Shown here piece after piece: positions 27,011 to 35,501 of a DNA stretch of 36,776 bases. Position numbers and translations under genes: made by a program. This DNA comes from Muribaculaceae bacterium (GTDB lineage Bacteria; Bacteroidota; Bacteroidia; Bacteroidales; Muribaculaceae), in assembly GCA_016281825.1 (NCBI GenBank), contig JAEEJI010000032.1:1-36776 (forward strand). Direction: 5' to 3'. The stretch's first letter is position 1. Each line of letters starts with the position of its first letter. The notes below the pieces were generated by a model. That model had not been told where the DNA came from and did not search any database. It saw only the letters and a program-made list of their open reading frames with translations.

Positions 27011-28282
27011 ATGAAGATTATCACAACTAGTGACTGGCATTTGGGGAACTTGTTTCATGGCAACGACCGGCTGGAGGAGCATGAGGACTTTTTAGAATGG
27101 TTGCTCGGTCAGCTAAAGGAACAACAGCCCGACGCGCTACTTGTAGCAGGCGACGTGTTTGATAACGGCAACCCGTCGGCAAAAGCTCAGTCGGCCTACT
27201 ACAAGTTTCTCGCTGAAGCGACACAGTCCTGCGCCACCCTGCAGATTGTCATCACCGCCGGTAACCACGACTCGGCGAGTCGCCTGGAGGCTCCTCGAGA
27301 ATTGTTGACGCATCATCGCGTAGAGGTTCGCGGCACAATCAAGCGCCAATGGGTCACCGATGATGACGGCCAAGGCGACTGGCAGGTTGACTATGACGAC
27401 CTGCTTATCCCCGTTGACGGCCAAGCGGGCGACCGTGCCATCGTGCTCGCTGTTCCCTATCTGCGCAGCGACGTGGTTCGCGACACGAGCTACTCACGAG
27501 GCGTGAACCAGTTCTTGCACTCACTCACCGCCCGTGCCCGCGAACTATATCCCGACACTCCCCTGGTGATGATGGCTCACATGTATGCCAGCGGTGCCGA
27601 CATCGCCTCGCGTGATGCCAGTGAGCGCATCATCATCGGCGGACAGGAGCAAGTAAGCATGGAAGGCTGGAACGAACATCCCGATTACCTGACCTGCGGC
27701 CACATCCACAAGCGCCAGCACATTTGGGACACCGACTGGGCGCGCTATACGGGCAGCGTGTTGCCCATGTCGTTCGTCGAGAAGGACTATACGCATGGCG
27801 TGGATCTGGTGACACTCACTGCCGGTCATCGCCCCATGGTGAAACAACTCGAGTACACGCCCCAGCACCGACTGCGGGTGCTGCCCGAGGATGGTGCCGA
27901 CCTCACTGTCAATCAATTGACTAAGCTCATTAACAACGAGTTGCAAGAGCGTACCAGCGACAAGCCTGATGACCACTTCGACTATGTATGGCTCAAGGTT
28001 CGGCGCAATCGCGTAAACCATGACGATGCCAAGATGCTGATGGACCTGGTGAACAGCAAAAATGCCGTCCTATGCAAAACCGAGAGCATCATCGAAATAG
28101 TGAACCCATCAGCCAGCGTCGGCGAACGCACGTTAACCAGCGTTGATGACATCCTGAACCGCGACCCGCTGGAAACTTTGCAGGAGGCTTTTGTGGCCAA
28201 ACACAACGCCGAGATGAATGAGCGGCAGAAGTCGCTCCTTACCGATGTCATCAACAGTATTAAGAACAAATCTAACGACTAA
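27011..28282 (+). CDS. sbcD: Exonuclease subunit SbcD
   Basis: Metallophosphoesterase motifs TSDWHLGN, LLVAGDVFDNGNPS, TAGNHDSASRL, HMYASGAD, CGHIHKRQ. Confidence 0.94.
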   Translation: MKIITTSDWHLGNLFHGNDRLEEHEDFLEWLLGQLKEQQPDALLVAGDVFDNGNPSAKAQSAYYKFLAEATQSCATLQIVITAGNHDSASRLEAPRELLTHHRVEVRGTIKRQWVTDDDGQGDWQVDYDDLLIPVDGQAGDRAIVLAVPYLRSDVVRDTSYSRGVNQFLHSLTARARELYPDTPLVMMAHMYASGADIASRDASERIIIGGQEQVSMEGWNEHPDYLTCGHIHKRQHIWDTDWARYTGSVLPMSFVEKDYTHGVDLVTLTAGHRPMVKQLEYTPQHRLRVLPEDGADLTVNQLTKLINNELQERTSDKPDDHFDYVWLKVRRNRVNHDDAKMLMDLVNSKNAVLCKTESIIEIVNPSASVGERTLTSVDDILNRDPLETLQEAFVAKHNAEMNERQKSLLTDVINSIKNKSND

Positions 28283-28287
28283 ATATC

Positions 28288-31200
28288 ATGAAACTCATCC
28301 GACTTGAAATTCTCAATCTCGCCTCACTCGACAGACCCGAAGGCGAAGTAATCGACTTTACCCAAGGTGCCCTGGGCGAGAGCAACATCTTTAGCATCGT
28401 AGGGCCAACGGGCAGCGGCAAATCGACTCTGCTTGACGCCATCTGTCTGGCATTGTACAACCGCGCGCCACGCTACCCACGCGTGGCACGCCAACACAAC
28501 AATATCGAGATTTACGGTACACCCGATGAGAGTGAGCTCAACCGTCTTGCTCCGACTGACTGCCGCAACATCCTTACGCGTGGCAAGAATAATGGCTACA
28601 GCAAGCTTACCTTCCTGGCCAACAACGGTACTATCTACCGCGCTGAGTGGCACGTCAGGTTTAACCGCACGAGATATGCCAACACCGTCAAACTGCTGTA
28701 CAAACTCAGCACGTCATCGGATGGCACGCCCATTGAGGAAGAAGCCGACTGGAACGAACTTCCGCAAATCATCGGGTTGGACTACGAACAGTTCCTGCGC
28801 ACGGTGCTGATTGCCCAGGGCTCGTTTGCCAACTTTCTCACCGCCAAGGAGGATGAGCGTTTTGCGTTGCTCGAGAAGCTGATTGGCTGCGAGGATTTAT
28901 ACACAAACATTGCTCAAGCCATTAAGGAACGCTTCAAAGCAGCCGAGACGACTTACAACCAAGTGAGTGCCTCGGTGGATGCCGTCAAGCAGAATATGCT
29001 AGATGACAACGCCCTTCAAGCCTTGAAAGACGAAATCAAAGAACTTGATGAAGCCGAGAAAGCACTATCCGAAACCCTCAAGCAGGTGGATAAAGAATTG
29101 CAGTGGTTTGTCGATGACGAGAAAAAGTCGCGAGCTATCATCGACTGCCAAGCCGAGGAAACAAAGGCCAAGGACGCGTTGGCCGCCAAAGCCTCGGACT
29201 TTGCGCGCCTGTCGCTTCACGATGCCATTGACCCCGCGGTGGACTTGTTGCGCGAGGTGAAACGCCTAGAGAATGAGATCAAGAAGCTGAATGATGAAAT
29301 CGCCGACACTGGTCGTGATATTATCGGTCAAGAAAAACGCATCCAGGCCGCCACCCGGCACCTCAATGAATTGAAAGATACAGCAGAGAAAGCACTAGCC
29401 CTAGCTGAAGAGGAACTCCGCAAGATGAAAACGGCTTTTGAAAAAGAGAGGAAAGATCATCAAGCTCACGTCCTCGACATCACGACACGACTTCAAAGCG
29501 AGCAACAAAAAATCCAAGGTCAAGATGCCGACGCTCTGCAACAAGCCAAGACGCGAGCCGACCATGCCCTGCGCGACTTGCAAGATGCCATCACTATAGT
29601 GGACAACTTGGGCAAAGCCGTCAAGGAGAAACAGGACAAGGAAAAAACACTAGCCCAGCTGCAAGAACAGAACAAGCGACTGCAAGAAGAATTGTGCAAA
29701 CTTGACATCGAGTCGCTGAATAAAGAAGTCGATACGTTGCGGCGCATCTACACTCTGACGACCAGCGAGCAGTGGTCGCAACACCGCGACCTGCTTCGCG
29801 AGGGGAGTCCGTGTCCGTTGTGCGGTGCGACCCAACATCCGTATCTTGAAGACTCGACGCAAGCCCAGATGGTTGGAACAGAGCTCCATGAGTTACTGAC
29901 CACCAAAGAGAATGAGTTGAAAAACCGGCAAAAGCGCCAATCGGATTTTTCGGGTGCCATTAAAACCAACGAGGGCACGATTGTTGAGCTGGACAAGCGA
30001 TTGCAACAATTGAGCGAGAACATGAACGAACTAGAAGGGAAATGGGATGCTATGCGCCAGCAGTATCCCTTGCTGCCGCATGAGTTGGAGTCGCTCAAAG
30101 CACTGGTACCCAGCCATGAGCAGACTAAACAGCAGGCCGATGACACCCTCGCGCGATACAATAAGGTGAAACAGTGCATTGATGACTGGGTTAAGCAAAA
30201 AGAGGAAGCCACTGATGTGTTGACAAACTTTGAAAAAAAGGCCTCTGAAGACATCTCAATATTTAAGGATGGGCTTAACTCATACAAGACCGTCCTTGCC
30301 GAACTGCGTGCCCTTACCCCTACCCTATCGCAGCAGTACGATGACAGTCAAAAAACGGCGGAGGAAACCACCTCGTCTTGCCAGATTACAAGCCAGGAGT
30401 TGGAGAAACTGCAAAAAACGTTCAAGAGAGAACTCGATGAGAGTCAAGCTGAATTAAGCAAGTTACAAGGCATCCAGCAGAAGCAGTCGCAACTGATGGA
30501 AGACCACAAACGCGAAATGGAAGCCAAAAATGGCGAGCTGAACAAGTGGTTGGATGAGTACAACGCCCGTGCAGACAAACTCAAGGAGATCACAATCGAT
30601 GATGTGAGCGACATGCTAGCGGCTACTGATAACTGGGAGACCATCCGCTCAACCAAGGAGCGCCTCATCAAAGCCATTCACTCAACTGGCGCGCTTCTTG
30701 ATCAGGCACGAAAAGAACATGAGTCTCACCAGACCAGCAAGCCCGAACTGCCAAAAGAAGCACTCGTTGCTCACCAACAAGAACTACAGCAGAGCAGCCA
30801 GCATGACAAGTTGATTGAGCTCAACACCCGCTTGAAGAGTCACAATGATGCAATCGTGCAGTTGGGCGACAAGGCCAAGGAGCTGGAGGATGCCACTCGC
30901 GACAAGCAGGACTGGGGTCAAATAAACGACTCTATTGGTGGTGACGGCAAGCTTTTACGCAAGATTGCGCAGTGCTATACCTTGGGCTTCCTGATTGAAC
31001 ACGCCAATGAGGAGATTCGCAAGTTCAACAGCCGTTATGAGCTGCAGCAAGTGAAAAACTCGTTGGGCATCCGGGTCATTGACCACGACCGCGCCGACGA
31101 TGTCCGCGACACGACATCGTTGTCGGGTGGCGAGACGTTCATCGTCAGTCTGGGCCTCGCTCTGGGCCTGTCGTCATTGTCGTCGCGCAACATCTCGTTT

Positions 31201-31410
31201 GACAACCTGTTTATCGACGAGGGTTTCGGCACGCTCGACCCCGACACGCTCGCCACAGTGATTGACTCGTTGGCGATGCTGCAGATGTCGCAAGGCAAAA
31301 AGGTGGGTGTGATCAGCCACACCGACACGATGAGCGAACGCATCACCACGCAAATCCGTGTGGTGAAGAATGGCTCGTCGGGCAGCAGCCACATCGAGAT
31401 TTACCCATGA
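28288..31410 (+). CDS. sbcC: Exonuclease subunit SbcC
   Basis: IVGPTGSGKSTLLDAICLALY; coiled coils; zinc hook CPLCG; SLSGGETFIVSLGLALGLSSL and NLFIDEGFGTLDPDTL. Confidence 0.95.
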   Translation: MKLIRLEILNLASLDRPEGEVIDFTQGALGESNIFSIVGPTGSGKSTLLDAICLALYNRAPRYPRVARQHNNIEIYGTPDESELNRLAPTDCRNILTRGKNNGYSKLTFLANNGTIYRAEWHVRFNRTRYANTVKLLYKLSTSSDGTPIEEEADWNELPQIIGLDYEQFLRTVLIAQGSFANFLTAKEDERFALLEKLIGCEDLYTNIAQAIKERFKAAETTYNQVSASVDAVKQNMLDDNALQALKDEIKELDEAEKALSETLKQVDKELQWFVDDEKKSRAIIDCQAEETKAKDALAAKASDFARLSLHDAIDPAVDLLREVKRLENEIKKLNDEIADTGRDIIGQEKRIQAATRHLNELKDTAEKALALAEEELRKMKTAFEKERKDHQAHVLDITTRLQSEQQKIQGQDADALQQAKTRADHALRDLQDAITIVDNLGKAVKEKQDKEKTLAQLQEQNKRLQEELCKLDIESLNKEVDTLRRIYTLTTSEQWSQHRDLLREGSPCPLCGATQHPYLEDSTQAQMVGTELHELLTTKENELKNRQKRQSDFSGAIKTNEGTIVELDKRLQQLSENMNELEGKWDAMRQQYPLLPHELESLKALVPSHEQTKQQADDTLARYNKVKQCIDDWVKQKEEATDVLTNFEKKASEDISIFKDGLNSYKTVLAELRALTPTLSQQYDDSQKTAEETTSSCQITSQELEKLQKTFKRELDESQAELSKLQGIQQKQSQLMEDHKREMEAKNGELNKWLDEYNARADKLKEITIDDVSDMLAATDNWETIRSTKERLIKAIHSTGALLDQARKEHESHQTSKPELPKEALVAHQQELQQSSQHDKLIELNTRLKSHNDAIVQLGDKAKELEDATRDKQDWGQINDSIGGDGKLLRKIAQCYTLGFLIEHANEEIRKFNSRYELQQVKNSLGIRVIDHDRADDVRDTTSLSGGETFIVSLGLALGLSSLSSRNISFDNLFIDEGFGTLDPDTLATVIDSLAMLQMSQGKKVGVISHTDTMSERITTQIRVVKNGSSGSSHIEIYP

Positions 31411-31484
31411 CCTTAGTAGGGTTTTAATCACGAATTTTCGAATTTTCGAAATAATATTGTACCTTTGCAGGCGATTTCGCTTGA

Positions 31485-31529
31485 CTAGAAGCACTAGATG
31501 GTCTAGATGCTCTAGATTTTCTAGATCGA
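31485..31529. repeat. 9-bp tandem repeat array (5 units of CTAGANNNN)
   Basis: ctagaagca ctagatggt ctagatgct ctagatttt ctagatcga, downstream of TACCTTTG at 31460-31467. Confidence 0.9.
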
Positions 31530-31558
31530 AGAGAAAACAAAAATAAAACAACAATAAG

Positions 31559-32305
31559 ATGAAATTACTGGAAGGAAAAGTCGCGCTGATCACTGGTGCA
31601 GCGCGCGGTATCGGCAAGGCCATCGCCCTGAAGATGGCCAGCGAAGGTGCAGACATCGCTTTCACCGACCTGGTGATTGACGAGATTGGACAGGCTACCG
31701 AGCAGGAGATTGGTGCCCTGGGCGTAAAGGTGAAAGGCTATGCCAGCAACGCTGCTGACTTTGCCCAGACCGAGGCTGTTGTGGCACAGGTGAAGGAGGA
31801 CTTCGGTCACATCGATATCCTGGTCAACAACGCCGGCATCACCAAGGACGGTCTGATGCTTCGCATGACCGAGGCCCAGTGGGATGCCGTAATCAATGTG
31901 AACCTGAAGTCGGCGTTCAACTTTATCCACGCCCTGGTTCCTATCATGATGCGCCAGCGTGGCGGTTCAATCATCAACATGGCGAGCGTTGTGGGAGTTC
32001 ACGGCAATGCCGGTCAGTCGAACTACGCCGCATCTAAGGCTGGTCTAATTGCTCTCGCCAAGAGCGTCGCCCAGGAGATGGGTAGCCGCGGCATCCGCGC
32101 CAACGCCATCGCTCCAGGCTTTATCGACACCGCGATGACTCAGTCGTTGCCCGAGGCCGTTCGTCAGGAGTGGGCACAGCGCATCCCGTTGCGTCGTGGC
32201 GGCACCGTTGACGACATCGCCAACGTCGCCATCTTCCTCGCCAGCGACCTATCGAGCTATGTCACAGGCCAAGTCATCCAAGTGGATGGTGGGATGAACA
32301 TGTGA
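31559..32305 (+). CDS. fabG: 3-oxoacyl-[ACP] reductase
   Basis: VALITGAARGIGKAIALKMA, LVNNAGITKDGLMLRMTEAQWD, SNYAASKAGLIALAKSVAQE, YVTGQVIQVDGGMNM. Confidence 0.93.
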   Translation: MKLLEGKVALITGAARGIGKAIALKMASEGADIAFTDLVIDEIGQATEQEIGALGVKVKGYASNAADFAQTEAVVAQVKEDFGHIDILVNNAGITKDGLMLRMTEAQWDAVINVNLKSAFNFIHALVPIMMRQRGGSIINMASVVGVHGNAGQSNYAASKAGLIALAKSVAQEMGSRGIRANAIAPGFIDTAMTQSLPEAVRQEWAQRIPLRRGGTVDDIANVAIFLASDLSSYVTGQVIQVDGGMNM

Positions 32306-32363
32306 TGCCGCCCCCCTAAATCCCCCCTAAAGTGGGGGACTTACTAAGTTGACTCATATAACG

Positions 32364-32396
32364 AATCCCCCTTAATCTCCAAGATTGAGGGGGATT
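32364..32396. terminator. Long hairpin (terminator or dispersed repeat) between fabG and DUF695-like gene
   Basis: aatcccccttaatct-cca-agattgagggggatt, 15-bp stem with one wobble. Confidence 0.6.
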
Positions 32397-32400
32397 GCTA

Positions 32401-32853
32401 TTAGTCATCCATGGATGACTGTACTTCGCACTGGGACATCTCGGCATACTCTTCCCAGTCGGGGTCTTCTTCAGCGTGGAATGTCAGCGGCAGTGTCTCG
32501 AAGGGCTGGAGAATGGTGTTGATTTTGCGCTGGAAGATGTGCAGGCTCCGGGTATAGAATACCCAGTTGCGTTCTCCCGCTCCCGTATAGATGCCAGTAT
32601 TGACGGCTACAGGATCCTTGCTGAACTCTGCCTCCAAGGCCTCTGTGACTTGTTCCATGAGTTTGCTGGTAGCGAAGTCGGGCATTCCATTTTCGTCGGG
32701 TGTATATGCCCAATTGACCTCGATACGGTAAACAAACACACCGGTTGCCTTGACGTCATTCAAGCCACTGCGTCCAGTCACCAGTATCAACTGACCGTCT
32801 TCGCTCTCGGCCGGCGCGGTCCACCATTCGTTGGGTATTTTGAGTCTTGCCAT
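32401..32853 (-). CDS. DUF695-like protein
   Basis: Body AVNTGIYTGAGERNWVFYTRSLHIFQRKINTIL...EEDPDWEEYAEM resembles DUF695 proteins. Confidence 0.6.
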   Translation of the reverse strand: MARLKIPNEWWTAPAESEDGQLILVTGRSGLNDVKATGVFVYRIEVNWAYTPDENGMPDFATSKLMEQVTEALEAEFSKDPVAVNTGIYTGAGERNWVFYTRSLHIFQRKINTILQPFETLPLTFHAEEDPDWEEYAEMSQCEVQSSMDD

Positions 32854-32862
32854 GATGTTTTC

Positions 32863-32883
32863 AATTAAGAATTAAGAATTAAG
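32863..32883. repeat. 7-bp tandem repeat array (3 units, AATTAAG)
   Basis: aattaag aattaag aattaag; a further single copy at 32894-32900. Confidence 0.85.
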
Positions 32884-32904
32884 AACCTTTGGCAATTAAG
32901 AATG

Positions 32905-32923
32905 GCCGCGACACTCTCGCGGC
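32905..32923. repeat. Dispersed small hairpin repeat, copy 3
   Basis: gccgcga-cactc-tcgcggc. Confidence 0.75.
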
Positions 32924-33240
32924 ATAGTGAAGCGCCATAGTTATGGGTTCCATTCATTGAGGTTACGAAGGTACGAAGAAAAAGTGAGATGCGCAAATTT
33001 CATGGCAAAAGAGCCAAAAAATGTTAAGGGGCGTTGATTGTTAATTCTTTTGTGGGTCTTGCTCCCATAGAAAACGGCACAAACGCCTATGTGGTCGGTA
33101 TTTTAACATTTTAAGTTAAAATTGGATCTACATAAACTTTTCATTCCATTTAAACCCCAAACAAGGCGCTATATGTCAGCTTTTTATGAAAATTTAATGT
33201 AGGGTGATTTGGCGGGTATCTGATTTTTGTCTACTTTTGC

Positions 33241-33391
33241 AGTCCCTTTCCGCAATTTTGGAACGGGTTGTACAAACTACAAACCCCTGGGTGTTTGGTT
33301 CGCCCATTTGCCGAAAGTCGGCACAGGCCTTGGTTGAAAGCGACGGATGTCGTTGTGCCCTGTCCTGAATTATGAACTTAAATAGATAATA
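33241..33391 (+). promoter_or_regulatory. Structured ~150 nt leader/RNA upstream of thioredoxin-like gene
   Basis: TACTTTTG -7 box at 33232-33239; several hairpins including tgccga-aag-tcggca (33309-33323) and competing ggcaca / tgtgcc (33320-33325 / 33354-33359). Confidence 0.5.
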
Positions 33392-33865
33392 ATGACAAAA
33401 TCCCTATTTACACTGGCTACATTAGCGATTCTGCTTGTGTTCACCTCGGCTTATTACACTACTCCTGCCGACGGTCGCGTGGGCTATTTAGCTCCGTCGT
33501 TGACAGTGACCACCGCTGAGGGCACCCAATCGTTGAGCCAGTTGCGCGGCAATTATGTGGTTGTGACCTTCTGGTCGTCCATCCAGCCTGAGTCGCGCAT
33601 CGACAACATGCAGCAAGCGCGTGCAGCTCGCCTGAACGGCATGAAGCATGTATCGATCAACATGGATGAGAGTGATGCGATGTACGCTCAACTGGTCACC
33701 ATTGACCGTCTGAACAGCGCGTTGCAATGGCACTGTGACAGTGCGTCGCAAGAAAAGGTTCGCCGCATCTGGCGACAAGAAAGCGGGTTCTGCAGTTTCT
33801 TGATTGACCCTGAAGGTCGCATCGTCAAGAAAGACCCAACGCCAGAAGACCTGGCACAGCGGTAA
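33392..33865 (+). CDS. Thioredoxin-like (TlpA-type) secreted protein lacking a CxxC motif
   Basis: Signal-like N-terminus; APSLTVTTAEGTQSLSQLRGNYVVVTFWSSIQPES redoxin-like fold; SFLIDPEGRIVKKDP. The active-site position reads WSSIQPES. Confidence 0.65.
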   Translation: MTKSLFTLATLAILLVFTSAYYTTPADGRVGYLAPSLTVTTAEGTQSLSQLRGNYVVVTFWSSIQPESRIDNMQQARAARLNGMKHVSINMDESDAMYAQLVTIDRLNSALQWHCDSASQEKVRRIWRQESGFCSFLIDPEGRIVKKDPTPEDLAQR

Positions 33866-33900
33866 AAAAAATCCACAGACGCTTGTCTGTGGATTTTTTA
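33864..33900. terminator. Bidirectional intrinsic terminator
   Basis: aaaaaaatccacagac-gctt-gtctgtggatttttt. Confidence 0.93.
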
Positions 33901-33913
33901 TTGTCAAATATCA

Positions 33914-35371
33914 TTATCTGTTTTTGCCTAGAATAATGTTCACCACCGCGTTGACATCACTCACATCTACGCCATTATCCCCGATGAGGTCGGCGCGACC
34001 GTCATAATTATCTGCAGTGTCTTTTCCCAGAATGATGTTTACCAGAATGTTGACATCTGACACATCTACACTGTGGTCACCATTGACATCACCCTGGTCA
34101 TAATCCGGCGTCACCGGAATCACTTCGGCAGTAAGGTCTAGTCCCGTTTGCGTAGGATTATCATTCGAACGGAAATGCAACATCATTTCAGTTCCAGTGC
34201 TAACCAAGGTACCCACATCTTCGGTTCCGCTACCATATCCCAACTTATCGCCCAGCTTCGTCGACGTCTGCTCGTCATACCCATCAAAGACATCGAGGTA
34301 ATCACCATAAGTCGTGGTCATCGAACCTGTCAGTCGAATGACATATCCTTCAGGTGCCTCCAATTTGAGATAAGAGTCGCAATTTCGGCTGTAGTTGTGG
34401 AAGTAGTCTATACTGTATTGCGACTGCCCAAAAGCATCTCCTCCACCTCCATCATCGAAGATACTGGTTGACTTTGCAAGTGCGTAGATATATACCGACT
34501 TTGTTCCACGTGTAGGCATGTCAATGTACAAACCGTCCTCAGCGGTCCATTCATATCCTGGGACTATCACAGGAACCACCGTTGCATTACAATTAGGCAT
34601 CGAGAAGACAACCTTGCCCTCGTTTGGCAGATACCAAGTTTCCATTTCTCTGATGCACACCGATTCAAACAGATTTCGCGGCTCGGCATGGACCCGCACA
34701 CCCGCGACAGAATATAGGGTGTTATCGATAATGTCACCATTCACCGTGAGGGTAATCAATTCCCCCGCCTTCGCCTTGGTTTTGCTGGCGGTCACCGTGG
34801 CACCAAGCACTTCAACGATATTGATGTCATGTTCGACCGTCGCCGGAACCAGGTCTACCGTCATGTCGAGACCGGCATATTGCCGAGTGCCATCTGCCCA
34901 AAAATGGAGCAACATGTTTCGACCACTGGACATGAATTGCCCGACGTTGGTGCTGACCCCATCTCGCATGTATTGATTACCATCAATAAACGCGTAATCA
35001 GTGTCACTTGAACCGTCATAAATGCACAGATGGTCATAATAAGACACAGTCATGTAACCCGTAATTTTCAACACATACCCCTCGGGGGCAATCAGTTCCA
35101 TCCAGCCGTTACAGTCATAACTATAGAAGTATCTGGGATCATAATTGTGAGGACCCAGCCCTCCGTCATCAAAAAGTCTGAAGGACGTAACCGTCCCGTC
35201 GAGTGTCAAGGTGTTTCGGCCACTGAATGGCATGTTAACATAGTATTGTCCCGTTGCTTCATCCAATGAGAGTGACACATTGTCGGCCTTGGCCACTACA
35301 GTTGTTGACAACACACATAGCATCATAACGAGCTGCCTGGCCCGTAAAGTCAGTTTCCAAAGTTTTTTCAT
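33914..35371 (-). CDS. Secreted protein with two CUB-like repeats and C-terminal dockerin-like domain
   Basis: Two blocks FDDGGLGPHNYDPRYFYSYDCNGWMELIAPEGYVLKITGYMTVSYYDHLCIYDG and FDDGGGGDAFGQSQYSIDYFHNYSRNCDSYLKLEAPEGYVIRLTGSMTTTYGDYLDVFDG; C-terminal GDVNGDHSVDVSDVNILVNIILGK...DLIGDNGVDVSDVNAVVNIILGK. Confidence 0.82.
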   Translation of the reverse strand: MKKLWKLTLRARQLVMMLCVLSTTVVAKADNVSLSLDEATGQYYVNMPFSGRNTLTLDGTVTSFRLFDDGGLGPHNYDPRYFYSYDCNGWMELIAPEGYVLKITGYMTVSYYDHLCIYDGSSDTDYAFIDGNQYMRDGVSTNVGQFMSSGRNMLLHFWADGTRQYAGLDMTVDLVPATVEHDINIVEVLGATVTASKTKAKAGELITLTVNGDIIDNTLYSVAGVRVHAEPRNLFESVCIREMETWYLPNEGKVVFSMPNCNATVVPVIVPGYEWTAEDGLYIDMPTRGTKSVYIYALAKSTSIFDDGGGGDAFGQSQYSIDYFHNYSRNCDSYLKLEAPEGYVIRLTGSMTTTYGDYLDVFDGYDEQTSTKLGDKLGYGSGTEDVGTLVSTGTEMMLHFRSNDNPTQTGLDLTAEVIPVTPDYDQGDVNGDHSVDVSDVNILVNIILGKDTADNYDGRADLIGDNGVDVSDVNAVVNIILGKNR

Positions 35372-35444
35372 AATCATTTAGTTCTAAAAATCGTGCAAAG
35401 TTAGAAAAAAACATTGGACTGACATCAACAAATTGACTATAAAA

Positions 35445-35481
35445 AAACGGCTCCACACATAAATGATGTGCGGAGCCGTTT
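35445..35481 (-). terminator. Intrinsic terminator of the M23 peptidase gene
   Basis: aaacggctccacacat-aaatg-atgtgcggagccgttt (one mismatch), T-run on the minus strand. Confidence 0.88.
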
Positions 35482-35501
35482 AAATCGTTCTAAAAATGCC
35501 C

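Noticed and set aside
33241-33391. tRNA or SRP RNA in the structured leader (ggttcg-like motif)
   Set aside because: No cloverleaf, no CCA-adjacent acceptor stem and no SRP-conserved core; kept only as an unassigned structured leader.
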